A stretch of DNA of 64,000 bases, from positions 1,488,001 through 1,552,000 of the forward strand of contig OZ243976.1 of NCBI GenBank assembly GCA_965214795.1. The letters are read 5' to 3'. Position numbers and translations under genes: made by a program. Under the pieces are notes generated by a model. It ran no database searches. It worked only from the letters and a program-made list of their open reading frames with translations, and was not told the DNA's origin. The DNA is from JAJDXW01 sp965214795 (lineage in GTDB: Bacteria; Pseudomonadota; Gammaproteobacteria; HK1). Below are positions 1 through 10,500 of this stretch, piece after piece. Every line of letters starts with the position of its first letter. Position 1 is the stretch's first letter.

Positions 1-828
1 TGCCATGCGCCTCTCTCCTCCTGCCCTCTCCATCTCCTCGAACGGCGGGAACCTCTGCGGTCCCTGCGGCCTCTTGTCCATCAGCCGGCCCCACCACTCG
101 CCCGCCCATGCGTGCAGCACCCGGCGCACCGGCTCTTCGCCCGCCCCCGGGCGCCGGGCCATCTCCTCGGACAGCCACTCCAGCAACTCCTCGGGCGTGT
201 CCGCGTGCTGCAACCGCGCCCAAGCGCTGACCCGGTTCGCCTCCGGCCAGCCCCCGCCGCGCCACTCGGCCATGTCCACCAGATGGTACGCCTGCGACCG
301 GAAGCGCGCCAACGCACGGCGCTCCCTGTCGGGTAGCGCTTCGGCATGGCCGGGCGTCGCCCACCCGGGCGGCGCCGAGCCTTGCGCGGTCCACGACTCG
401 TTGCCGTTGTAGAGCACCACCGGCAGCACCGGGGGCAGCTCACCCTCACGAGCTTCTACGCCGTTGTGCATCAGGCGTTCGAGCAGTGCGTCGGTGTAGC
501 GGCGCATCCGCCCCTGCATGTGCGCGTCCACCGAGGACTGGAACTCCAGCAGCACGAACAGATAACGCCGGGCGCCGTCGGCGAGCGTGCCATCGCGGAA
601 GCACACCCGCCACACCATGTCGCCGCAGCGTGCGTGGAGGGTCTCGTCGACGAACTCCGGGGATGCGTCGGACAGGGTGGAGAAGTCCAGGCTCTGGGCC
701 CAGTCCGGGGCGGCGAAAGCGCGCAGCAGGTCCTCGACCACCGTCGCGAGGGAGAAGTAGCGTTTGAAGGCGGGGTCGTGGCGCACGCGCCGGCGCCCGT
801 TCGTTCCGGAGGGTCGTTCGTGTGTCAT
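1..828 (-). CDS. Rpn family recombination-promoting nuclease, copy 1 (3' end outside window)
   Basis: First 276 codons of an Rpn-type PD-(D/E)XK nuclease; the C-terminus runs off the left edge. The start is the ATG at 828, giving MTHERPSG. Visible family marks are the N-terminal HDPAFKRYFS segment, then LLRAF, and the nuclease core with the LLEFQSSVD strand. E. coli Rpn proteins are DNA endonucleases that raise RecA-independent recombination. The DNA is nearly identical to the gene at 2383-3513. I count five base differences over the shared 828 bp, and all five are silent in this frame, which argues that both copies make protein. No other gene shares its transcription unit. Confidence 0.8.
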   Translation of the reverse strand, partial: MTHERPSGTNGRRRVRHDPAFKRYFSLATVVEDLLRAFAAPDWAQSLDFSTLSDASPEFVDETLHARCGDMVWRVCFRDGTLADGARRYLFVLLEFQSSVDAHMQGRMRRYTDALLERLMHNGVEAREGELPPVLPVVLYNGNESWTAQGSAPPGWATPGHAEALPDRERRALARFRSQAYHLVDMAEWRGGGWPEANRVSAWARLQHADTPEELLEWLSEEMARRPGAGEEPVRRVLHAWAGEWWGRLMDKRPQGPQRFPPFEEMERAGGERRMA

Positions 829-1048
829 GGGGCCATGGTCGGCCCGCGCGGTCGGTGTGTCTGTAGGCCGGGGGCGCGTCGTTCGTCGGAGAGGTGCTCG
901 ATTTCGCCGGAAGGGGGCTATTCCGTGGAGGGAGGCCACCCCGTGAGTGTCTCGCAGTGGATGCCGACGCAAAGGGCCGTGACCGGCGTGACCGTGACGC
1001 CCTCGGCGAGGAGGTCGGTCACCGTCGCCCGCACCTTCTATTGCGTCC

Positions 1049-1110
1049 CTGTCCGTACGTATCGGACAGCGCAGCTCCTCGCGGTCCGCGTACTCGAGCC
1101 GTCGGCTCGA
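1049..1110. other. Two adjacent inverted repeats upstream of Rpn-1
   Basis: Two short hairpins lie side by side. The first is CTGTCCG, 7-base loop, CGGACAG at 1049-1069. The second is TCGAGCC, 3-base loop, GGCTCGA at 1094-1110. Both recur in the second block at 3734-3754 and 3779-3795. Neither is followed by a T run, so a factor-independent terminator is unlikely. They could be protein-binding palindromes or nuclease/recombination sites; nothing in the sequence decides this. Confidence 0.4.
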
Positions 1111-1261
1111 ACTCCCGCGCCAAGTCTACGGCGTACGTCCGGTTCGGATCAGCTCGACCATCCGGCGCCGGTACCGCGGCGCCCATGACAGTCTTGATCT
1201 CGGCATGATGGAGACCTCCTTCCCGAAGGATGCAGGTGTCCGCCAAGGCGGACCGACTTCC

Positions 1262-1744
1262 CGGAGCCGAAGTCGAGGGCGCTCCGTGGTCGGTGGGCGA
1301 GGAGGTGGAACTTCTCCTGACACGGACGGAGGCGGGCGAGGACCATGACGGCGCCGCGGGTGCGGGCGTATCGGTGGCGGACGCGCGTGTGAACGAGTCG
1401 GCGGGGACGCGCTCTACGGTCGCACCGCCATGGCGGGGCCCGGCGTCGGCGACGGCACGGGAACGGACGATTCTCTCTCGCGTCATCGCCTGGAGGCCGG
1501 GGTCGGCTATGGTCTCTCCGCCTTCGGGGGTGGTTTCACGGGGACGCCGGAGCCTGGCTTCGGGGTGTCGGAGAGTGGCCGCGACTACCGCCTCGGGTGG
1601 CGTCTGACGCCCGCAGGCGGGAACACCGCGGGCGGCAACGCCGGCTCGTTCGAGCTCCACCTGGAGGCGACGCGGCGCGAGGCGGCGAACGGCGATGGGC
1701 GGCCGGAGTACGGGGTGGGCGTGCGGATGACGGTGCGCTGGTAG
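1262..1744 (+). pseudogene. Autotransporter C-terminal remnant (deletion-fused, frameshifted)
   Basis: The first part (to about 1410) encodes a module such as GAPWSVGEEVELLLTRTEAG, matching residues near 2465 of the intact giant autotransporter. It then jumps to the barrel end, in a different frame (1430-1744), with GFGVSESGRDYRLGWRLTP and a final MTVRW-stop. More than 1 kb of barrel-coding sequence present in the intact gene is missing between the two. The last strand still has the C-terminal aromatic residue used for outer-membrane assembly, but the frame break and absence of a signal peptide make it a remnant. It begins where long repeat R1 ends. Confidence 0.8.
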
Positions 1745-1827
1745 GGAGCTCGACCGGGAACGCCTGCCATTCGGTGTGGGAGGACCGGCAGACGACGGCT
1801 GGCGGGTCCGGCGGACGGGACCCGTTC

Positions 1828-1998
1828 GACCCGGAGATGCGGTTGAGTTCCGAGCTCGGCTACACCGCGCCCGTGCCGACACGCCGCGGCACCCTCACCA
1901 CCTGCGGTGCGTTCTCGTCCGACGACGGTGCGGCGCGGCAGTATCGCATCGGCAGGCGACTGGAGCTTGCCGACATCCTGTCGAGGACAAGCTGGTAG
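1828..1998 (+). pseudogene. Second barrel-like C-terminal fragment
   Basis: About 56 codons read DPEMRLSSELGY, then GTLTTCGAFSS and RQYRIGRRLELADIL, ending in a Trp followed by TAG. The strand pattern and GxFS/YRxGxRLEL spacing resemble the last strands of autotransporter-type barrels, but it differs from the barrel family elsewhere in this window. No start, ribosome site or upstream domain is attached. I read it as the stub of another outer-membrane protein gene; similarity is by eye only. Confidence 0.4.
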
Positions 1999-2382
1999 AG
2001 TGCTGCCTGCACCATCGGGACCGCGGAGGGCAGCTCCTCGAGGTTGATGAGCCAACGGCCGGGATCGTCCGAACGGTCGCCTTCAGCCTCGGCGACCTCT
2101 GGCCCTGGGAAGTCTCCCCGGTCCGTATCGGGGCAGGATACGGCCGCCTGCGGTCATGACTGACAGCGTACCGTTGCGGGCACGTGCTCGACGGCCTTGA
2201 AATTGCGGTGCGATTCGATGCGCATGGACTCGATGTTCATGGTTCGGGTCTCCTCGGCAGGTCGGCCCTCACCGGAGGCTGTCCGAACCGGCACCGGGAC
2301 GGCGTTTGCCGGCCCCGGCGTTTCTCGAATCGTCATCGCCGATTCCGTTCCCGTTACGCCCCCATCCGTTCCGCGTCGTCGG
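1999..2382. other. Intergenic DNA between barrel fragment and Rpn-2; possible 28-codon transposase start at 2154-2240 (minus)
   Basis: No convincing complete gene is present. On the minus strand a 28-codon frame from the ATG at 2240 reads MNIESMRIESHRNFKAVEHV. This resembles the first residues of some HTH/integrase-type insertion-sequence proteins, which start with a similar S-M-R-I-x-x-H-R-x-F-K string. It stops at 2154 with nothing downstream in frame. If real it is a tiny 5' fragment of a lost element; chance similarity cannot be excluded. Confidence 0.25.
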
Positions 2383-3513
2383 CTATGCGCGCCCGGCGGG
2401 CGAGCCGTTCGCGGCCAACCCCTCGACGCGGCGGATCACCTCCTCACCCGTCTCGCAGTCGACCAGCCAGTCGCCCACCCGGGCGAGCCCGTCCACGGGC
2501 ACCCGGCGCAACAACGGGCGGAGCCGTTCGGCGTCGTCGTCCCCGAAACGCCGCGCCGCCACCCGGCACAGTGCTCGCTGCTCACCATCGGCCCGTCCTT
2601 GTTCGATGCCCCGCTCGATGCCCTGCTCGATGCCCTGAGCGAGCAAGCCGGCCTTGTACCGGTCCACTTTCGCTTCCCATATCGTTGCCATGCGCCTCTC
2701 TCCTCCTGCCCTCTCCATCTCCTCGAACGGCGGGAACCTCTGCGGTCCCTGCGGCCTCTTGTCCATCAGCCGGCCCCACCACTCGCCCGCCCATGCGTGC
2801 AGCACCCGGCGCACCGGCTCTTCGCCCGCCCCCGGGCGCCGGGCCATCTCCTCGGACAGCCACTCCAGCAACTCCTCGGGCGTGTCCGCGTGCTGCAACC
2901 GCGCCCAAGCGCTGACCCGGTTCGCCTCCGGCCAGCCCCCGCCGCGCCACTCGGCCATGTCCACCAGATGGTACGCCTGCGACCGGAAGCGCGCCAACGC
3001 ACGGCGCTCCCTGTCGGGTAGCGCTTCGGCATGGCCGGGCGTCGCCCACCCGGGCGGCGCCGAGCCTTGCGCGGTCCACGACTCGTTGCCGTTGTAGAGC
3101 ACCACCGGCAGCACCGGGGGCAGCTCACCCTCGCGAGCCTCTACGCCGTTGTGCATCAGGCGTTCGAGCAGGGCGTCGGTGTAGCGGCGCATCCGCCCCT
3201 GCATGTGCGCGTCCACCGAGGACTGGAACTCCAGCAGCACGAACAGGTAACGCCGGGCGCCGTCGGCGAGCGTGCCATCGCGGAAGCACACCCGCCACAC
3301 CATGTCGCCGCAGCGTGCGTGGAGGGTCTCGTCGACGAACTCCGGGGAGGCGTCGGACAGGGTGGAGAAGTCCAGGCTCTGGGCCCAGTCCGGGGCGGCG
3401 AAAGCGCGCAGCAGGTCCTCGACCACCGTCGCGAGGGAGAAGTAGCGTTTGAAGGCGGGGTCGTGGCGCACGCGCCGGCGCCCGTTCGTTCCGGAGGGTC
3501 GTTCGTGTGTCAT
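2383..3513 (-). CDS. Rpn family recombination-promoting nuclease, copy 2 (complete)
   Basis: A complete 376-residue Rpn protein. The start is the ATG at 3513; an 82-codon upstream in-frame extension has low-complexity Arg/Pro-rich composition and is unlikely to be used. The N-terminal half holds the PD-(D/E)XK nuclease core (HDPAFKRYF near residue 18, LLEFQSSVD near 90). The C-terminal half has the family's helical Gln/Gly repeats (QGIEQGIERGIEQG) before RRFG. By family knowledge it is a metal-dependent DNase that promotes recombination. It is monocistronic, between outer-membrane protein remnants and the giant autotransporter gene, and transcribed away from the latter. Confidence 0.88.
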   Translation of the reverse strand: MTHERPSGTNGRRRVRHDPAFKRYFSLATVVEDLLRAFAAPDWAQSLDFSTLSDASPEFVDETLHARCGDMVWRVCFRDGTLADGARRYLFVLLEFQSSVDAHMQGRMRRYTDALLERLMHNGVEAREGELPPVLPVVLYNGNESWTAQGSAPPGWATPGHAEALPDRERRALARFRSQAYHLVDMAEWRGGGWPEANRVSAWARLQHADTPEELLEWLSEEMARRPGAGEEPVRRVLHAWAGEWWGRLMDKRPQGPQRFPPFEEMERAGGERRMATIWEAKVDRYKAGLLAQGIEQGIERGIEQGRADGEQRALCRVAARRFGDDDAERLRPLLRRVPVDGLARVGDWLVDCETGEEVIRRVEGLAANGSPAGRA

Positions 3514-3956
3514 GGGGCCATGGTCGGCCCGCGCGGTCGGTGTGTCTGTAGGCCGGGGGCGCGTCGTTCGTCGGAGAGGTGCTCGATTTCGCCGGAAGGG
3601 GGCTATTCCGTGGAGGGAGGCCACCCCGTGAGTGTCTCGCAGTGGATGCCGACGCAAAGGGCCGTGACCGGCGTGACCGTGACGCCCTCGGCGAGGAGGT
3701 CGGTCACCGTCGCCCGCACCTCCTATTGCGTCCCTGTCCGTACGTATCGGACAGCGCAACTCCTCGCGGTCCGCGTACTCGAGCCGTCGGCTCGAACTCC
3801 CGCGCCAAGTCTACGGCGTACGTCCGGTTCGGACCGGCTCGACCATCCGGCGCCGGTACCGCGGCGCCCATGGCAGTCTTGATCTCGGCATGATGGAGAC
3901 CTCCTTCCCGAAGGATGCAGGTGTCCACCAAGGCGGACCGACTTCCCGGAGCCGAA
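2686..3956. repeat. Long direct repeat R1, copy 2
   Basis: Near-identical partner of 1-1271. It contains the first 276 codons of Rpn-2 and 443 bp of upstream sequence, including both hairpins. Past 3956 the sequence diverges from copy 1, so the right edge of the duplicated unit is well defined. Confidence 0.9.
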
Positions 3957-4494
3957 ACGGATCCGTCTCGATGTGTTGGCAACAACTGATAGGAAGCTCG
4001 ACCGGGAACGCCTGCGAGGTCCGGGTCGGTCGCGCAACGTTCGGTCCCCGCCGGGGTGCCCTTCCCTCGAGGCGGAAGCGCTCGTCGCGACCGCACAGGG
4101 CCGCCGGCCCGGCGTCGGCCGCCGGAGCGGGTTCCGGTTATCGGTTCCCGACTCCGCACCTCCCGACGCCGCGGGCGCGCAGGCGACGGGGCAACCCCGG
4201 CCCTGAAGATCGCGGCCGGGGAGACGGTCGAAGCCGAGGTCGAGAGCATCAGCGCCGAAGAGGGGCAGGCCCTGCCGGGTGGCGCAAGGGCACGGTCCCC
4301 GGCGCGTTCCGGGCCGACCCAGCGCGCGCTGCGGCCGGGGATGTCTGTCCGGAAGCCCGCAGATCGCGGTTGCATCCGGTGCTCTGTCGTGCCGACCTTC
4401 GAGAGGTCAATCGCAGGGAATCAACGCGTTAGCATCCTCGTGACCCTCGGGTTGCGGAAGTCGGGCTCGCGCTCGGTAAATTTTTTTGGCCCTG
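3957..4494. other. Intergenic region before the giant autotransporter, with a stray barrel-gene tail at 3990-4015
   Basis: I find no gene here. Bases 3990-4015 repeat the sequence that follows the stop codon of the barrel genes in this window (TAGGAAGCTCGACCGGGAAC). Compare 1742 and 22828 (nearly full length) and 13778 (first part only). Here there is no barrel frame before it, so it looks like the surviving tail of a deleted barrel gene. A T7 run at 4481-4487 has only a weak preceding stem and is not a convincing terminator. Confidence 0.45.
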
Positions 4495-4523
4495 TTGGCA
4501 GGATGCGTTTGGTGCTGTAACTT
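4495..4523 (+). promoter_or_regulatory. Predicted sigma-70 type promoter for the giant autotransporter gene
   Basis: TTGGCA at 4495-4500, a 17-bp spacer, then TAACTT at 4518-4523 with an extended TG just before it. It would start transcription near 4530, about 20 nt before the ATG at 4553. AGAGG at 4542-4546 is a reasonable ribosome site. The spacing supports the long N-terminal form. Predicted by eye only. Confidence 0.35.
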
Positions 4524-4552
4524 GGCATCGTCGTGTTGGTGAGAGGCAGGAC

Positions 4553-7500
4553 ATGCGCGCTGAATCCGTCGAGTCACAAGGTCACGCACTTGCCGTCGAG
4601 CCGTGCGGGGCCGGCGGGCCGGGTGCTGCCGGACGCCTTCGACTTCCGCATGACGCGACCGGCTCCCGGGCGTTGTCGCGGACAGGGCGGCGGCCCGCCA
4701 TGTGGCTGCTGTTGCCTCTTGTCGCCCTGCTGTCGCTGCCGCCTGCGGTCGTGCAGGCGCAAGGCCCCTCCCTGCGGGTTCAGGACGCGAGCGTGGAGGA
4801 GGGCGACTCCGGGTTGTGGATCCTCGACGACGACGACTCGCCGAAGGTGACGCTGGTGTTGAACACGAACACGATCTCGGAGAACCGCGGCGCCGCCACG
4901 GTGACGGCGCGCCTGAGTGATCCCTCGCCAGAGGAGACGGAAGTGGATATTTCGCTTTCCGGATGGGAGGGCGACTGGACGCTGAGCGGGAGCCGGACGT
5001 TGTCGATCCCCGCGGGTTCGACGACAGGCTCGGATTTTTTGAGAATCACGGCGGAGAACAACAACATCTGGGTGCCCGACAAGAAGGTGACCGTGTCGGG
5101 CACGGCGCGAAACGATGCGGGCATCGTGAACCCCGACGACGTGACGCTGACGATCGAGGACGACGGCGACTTGTTGCTTCCGAGTATGGCTGTCCGCGAC
5201 GCGCAGTTGACCGAGGGCGATTCGGGCGAGACGGGCATGGATTTCAGGGTGGAGCTGTCGCCGGCAACGACGCTTCCGGTGACGTTCAACGTCCGGACGT
5301 CCGAGATAGACGGTATCGCGGAGTCGGCGACATCCGGTCAGGACTACACGGCGGTGAACAAGAGTGTGACGATCGCGCCCGGAGAGACCCGCACGACGGT
5401 GTCGATTCCGATCATCGGCGACACCGTGCACGAGTTGGAGAACGAGTATTTCAGGTTGTTTGGGTCCATCGGGTCGGACGCGCCCGCGTATTTCAGGGAC
5501 TACGTCGGGGAGGGAACGATTACCGACAACGACCGTCCGACGGTGACGCTGGCGCTGAGCGAGGACAGGATCCGGGAGGATGGCGGGGTGACCACGGTCA
5601 CGGCGAGCCTCGACCGTCCGTCGGTCAAGAATACGTTCGTGCGGATTTCGGCGTCTGCGGTTTCGCCGGCGGTCAAGGGTGACTTCACGTTCGGCGGGAA
5701 TCGTGGGTTGACGATTGCCGCGGGTGAGCTGTCGAGCACCCGCACGGTGACCCTCACGGCCGTGGACAACGCTGTGGACGTCCTGTTCGACAAGACGGTG
5801 ACGGTGACGGGCAACGCGCGCAACGAACGCGGGATCGACCACCCGGAGGCGCTGACGCTGACGATCGTCGACGACGAGATTCCGGTCGTGACGATCGCGG
5901 CGGAGACGGAGGAGGTGATCGAGGAACGGGGCGCGGTTGCGTTCATCGCGACGCGGACGGAATACGATCTGTCGCGGAGCCTGACCGTCAATTTCCTTTC
6001 CAACGGGGGCCCGTCCCTCCCGTCGGGGACGATCACCTTCGCCGCCAATGAAACCACCGCCCGGCTGGGCGGCAGTCCGTGGGGCGATATCGACGCCGAC
6101 GGCACGGTCACGATAACGCTGCAGGACGGCGACGGCTATGAGCTGGGCGCGCCGTCTTCGGCTTCCGTGACGGTGCGGGACATCACGCCGGTTGTGACGA
6201 TCGCGGCGGAGACGGCGGAGGTCGTCGAGGAACAGGGCGCGGTTGCGTTCATCGTGACGCGCACGGAGCTGAATGTGGCGGAGAGCCTGACCGTCGGTTT
6301 CCTTTCCAACGGGGGCCCGTCCCTCCCGTCGGGGACGGTCACGTTCCCCGCCAACGAAACCACCGCCCGGCTGGGCGGCAGTCCGTGGGGCGATATCGAC
6401 TTCGACAGCACGGTCACGATAACGCTGCAGGACGGCGACGGCTATCGGCTGGGCCGGCCGTCTTCGGCTTCCGTGACGGTGCGGGACGAGGATGTTCCGG
6501 TGGTGACGGTCGCGGCGGAGACGGAGTATGTCTACGAAGAAGGGGAGCCGGTTGCGTTCATCTTCACGCGGACAGAGGATGAGGATCTGCCGCGGAGCCT
6601 GACCGTCAATTACCGGGTCAAGCATATTACAGGTACGTTCTCCTCGTACGCGCTCACCTTCGCGGCCAACGAGTCCAGCGTGCGGATAGGCGGGGAGCCG
6701 GCGGGCAACGTCAACGCCGACGGCACGGTCCAGATAACGCTGCGGGACGGCGCCGGCTATCGGCTGGGCACGCCGTCTTCGGCGACGGTGACGGTGTGGG
6801 ATTCCATTCCGACCGTCTCGGTCGCCGATGCGGATGCGGTGACGGAGGGCGAGACCGTCACGTTCACGCTGAGGCGCTCGGGCAACCTGGCGCAGCCGCT
6901 GGAGGCGGCCTACGAAGTCACCGCTACCGGGGACTTCGGGGCCGCGACGGGCGCGGGCGCGGCGACCTTCCCGGCGAACGACGCCGCGGTGCAGGTGTCG
7001 GTGGCCACGACGGACGACAGCGTCCACGAGGCGCACGGCTCGGTGACACTGGCGCTGACAGCGAATGCGGGCGTCTACAAGCTGAAAGCCCGGGCCGCAT
7101 CGACGGCGGCTGTCCTGGACGACGACGATTCACCGGCGACCGGGGTCGTGACGATCAGGGGCGCGGCCAGGGAAGGCGGGACGCTGCGCGCGAACACGTC
7201 GGGCGTGGAAGACGCGGACGGCCTGGACAACGCAGCCTGGACCTACCAGTGGGTGCGGACGCCGTCGGGCGGCAGCGGTGCGGACATTTCCGGTGCGACC
7301 GGCGCGACCTATGTGCCGGTGTTCGCGGACGTGGGCGCGGCGCTCAAGGTGCGGGTGACGGTCACCGACGACGAGGGCCACGAGGCGACCTTTACGAGCG
7401 CGCCGACAGCGGCGGTGGTGGCGCTGCCGGTCATGACGGTCGCGGCGGAGACGGAGCAGGTCATCGAAGGCGGGGAGCCGGTTGCGTTCATCGTGACGCG

Positions 7501-10500
7501 GACAGGGGACCTGTCGCGGAGGCTGACCGTCAATGTCCAGGTCACGCCCGTCGGGGGGGATACGCCCACCACGTTGGCGGTCACCTTCCAGGCCAACCAG
7601 TCCACCCGGCGGCTGGGCAGCGGGAATCCGGCGGGTAACATTGACGCCGACGGCACGTCCATGCTGGTACTGCTGGACGGCGCCGGCTATCGGCTGGGCA
7701 CGCCGTCTTCGGCGACGGTGACGGTGTGGGATAGCGATTTCGTTCCGACTGTCTCGGTCGCCGATGCGGATGCGGTGACGGAGGGCGGGACCGTCACGTT
7801 CACGCTGACGCGCTCGGGCAACCGGGTGCGGACGTTTACCGTGGCTTACGAGACGACGTCCTCCGGGGATTTCGGGGCCGCGACGGGCGCGGGCACGGCG
7901 ACCTTCCCGGCGAACGACGCCGCGGTGCAGGTGTCGGTGGCCACGACGGACGACAGCGTCCACGAGGCGCACGGCTCGGTGACACTGACGCTGACCGCGG
8001 ATGCGGACGCCTACGAGCTGGGGAGCCAGGCCGCATCGACGGCGGCTGTCCTGGACGACGACGATTCACCGGCGACGGGAGCCGTGACGATCGCGGGCGC
8101 GGCCGGGGAAGGCGAGACGCTGACGGCAGACACGTCGGGTGTGGAAGACGCGGACGGCCTGGACAACGCGGCCTGGACCTACCAGTGGGTGCGGACGCCG
8201 CCGGGCGGCAGCGGTGCGGACATTTCCGGCGCGACCTCGCAGACCTATATGCCGGTGTTCGCGGACGTGGGCGCGGCGCTCAGGGTGCGGGTGACGGTCA
8301 CCGACGATGAGGGCCACGAGGCGACCTTGACGAGCGCGCCGACCCCGGCGGTGGCGGCGCTGCCGCTCGTGACGGTCGCGGCGGAGACGGAGCAGGTCAT
8401 CGAAGAAGGGGAGGCGGTTGCGTTCATCTTCACGCGGACAGGGGATCTGTCGCGGAGCCTGACCGTCAATTACCGGGTCAGGCACATCGGGGGTACGTCC
8501 AGCTCGGGGGCGCTCACCTTCGCGGCCAACCAGTCCACCCGGCGGATAGGCGGGAGTCCGGCGGGCAACGTCGATGCCGACGGCACGGTCGTGATGACGC
8601 TGCTGGACGGCGACGGCTATCGGCCGGGCACGCCGTCTTCGGCGACGGTGACGGTGTGGGACAGCGATTTCGTTCCGACTGTCTCGGTCGCCGATGCGGA
8701 TGCGGTGACGGAGGGCGGGACCGTCACGTTCACGCTGACGCGCTCGGGCAACCGGGTGCGGACGTTTGCCGTGGCTTACGAGACGACGTCCTCCGGGGAT
8801 TTCGGGGCCGCGACGGGCGCGGGCACGGCGACCTTCCCGGCGAACGAAGCCGCGGTGCAGGTGTCGGTGGCCACGACGGACGACAGCGTCCACGAGGCGC
8901 ACGGCTCGGTGACACTGACGCTGACCGCGGATGCGGACGCCTACAAGCTGGGGAGCCAGGCCGCATCGACGGCGGCGGTCCTGGACGACGACGATTCACC
9001 GGCGACCGGGGCCGTGACGATCGCGGGCACGGCCAGGGAAGGCGAGACGCTGACGGCGGACACGTCGGGCGTGCAAGACGCGGACGGCCTGGACAACGCG
9101 GCCTGGACCTACCAGTGGGTGCGGACACCGGCCGGCGGCAGCGGCGCGGACATTTCCGGTACGACCGGCGCGACCTATGTGCCGGTGTTCGCGGACGCGG
9201 GCGCGACGCTCAAGGTGCGGGTGACGGTCACCGACGACGAGGGCCACGAGGCCGGGTTCGAGAGCGCGCCGACCGCGGCGGTGGAGGCGCTGCCGCGGCC
9301 GGAGGTGACGGTAGCCTCGGGCGGCGCTGTGACGGAGGGCGAGGCCGTCACGTTCACGCTGACGCGCACGGGGGGGCACGGGGGCACCACGGGGACGCTG
9401 GATGTGGCCTACATGGTGACGGCCTCCGGCGCCTTCGGGGCCGCGGCGGGTGCGGACACGGCGACGATCCCGGCGAACGGCACCACGGCGCAGGTGAGCG
9501 TGGCCACGACGGGTGACGGCGCCCATGAGCAACACGGCTCGGTGACGCTGACGCTGACGCCGAACCCGGAAGCCTACGACCTGGGAGCCGAGGCTGCGGC
9601 GACGGCGGCGGTCCTCGACGACGACAACGCGGCCCCGACGGGCGCGGTGACGATTGACGACGCGACGCCGGTGGTGGGCGAGACGCTGACGGCGGACGCA
9701 TCGAACCTGGATGACCCGGACGGTCTGGCGAACCGGAGCTTCACCTGGCAGTGGCTCAGGGTGTCGGGCGGGACGGAGACGGCGATCGCCGGGGCGACCT
9801 CGGCGAGCTACACGGTGGTTGCCGCGGATGTCGGGTCGGCGCTGAAGGTTCGCGTGGGCTTCACCGACGACGACGGCACCGCCGAGACGGTGGAGAGCGC
9901 GCCGACCTCGGCGGTCAGGGCGTACACGTTCGAGGTCACCGCGCCGACGGTCACGGAAGGCGGCGACGGCGTGACGCTACTCCAGTTTGCGGTGACCCGT
10001 TCCGATACGGCACGGCGGATGCAGCTCGGCTGGCGGCTGGCGGCGTCGAGCACGGCGCAGGCCGGGAAGGGGAGGGGGAGGGACATAGGCGGGCCGACGC
10101 AGGGCACGCTGAATTTCCCGCGGGGGTGGACCGTCAGCAGGTTCGTCGTCTTCCAGGTGATTGACGACTGGATCGACGAGTCCGACGAGACGGTGGTGAT
10201 CGAGTTCTTTGCGGTGGCCGGCACGCCGGCGGGCGTCACCTTCCCGCCCACGGTGACCGGGACGATCCTGGACGACGACACCTCCACGGTCTGGATCGCG
10301 CCGTCGAGGAGCGTGGACGAGGGCGATGCGGGCGTGACGGAGCTGGCGTTCACCGTGTCCATGGACAACCCGTCGGACCGGGAGGTGACGGTTGCCTGGG
10401 ATGTGAGCGGGACGGCGGAGGCCGGCACCGACTACACGGCGCCCGCGCCCGCCCTGGTTACGTTCCCGGCGCTTTCCTGGGCTTCGCAGCGGATCGTGTT

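Larger units (their letters stand above)
1..1271. repeat. Long direct repeat R1, copy 1 (Rpn-1 gene plus upstream region)
   Basis: This block matches 2686-3956 at a constant offset of 2685 bp. The match ends sharply at 1271/3956: copy 1 runs into an autotransporter remnant and copy 2 into unrelated DNA. The left end lies outside the window. I count about five differences in the 828 coding bases and about six in the 443 upstream bases. No terminal inverted repeats or target duplications are visible at the right end, so this does not look like a classical insertion sequence. Bases 829-1261 hold no gene I can support. Confidence 0.9.

Noticed and set aside
346..1188. Plus-strand frame repeated in both R1 copies
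   Set aside because: Antisense of the Rpn gene. Its conservation follows from the duplication, and the substitutions are silent in the Rpn frame, not in this one.
2383..3956. Rpn blocks as classical insertion sequences
   Set aside because: No terminal inverted repeats or target-site duplications at the clear right edges of R1 or at either edge of R2.
4481..4487. T7 run as a factor-independent terminator
   Set aside because: No stable GC stem directly before it.
5893..9299. Direct repeats considered as a CRISPR-like array
   Set aside because: Units are 306 and about 930 bp, coding and contiguous, with no short repeats separated by unique spacers.
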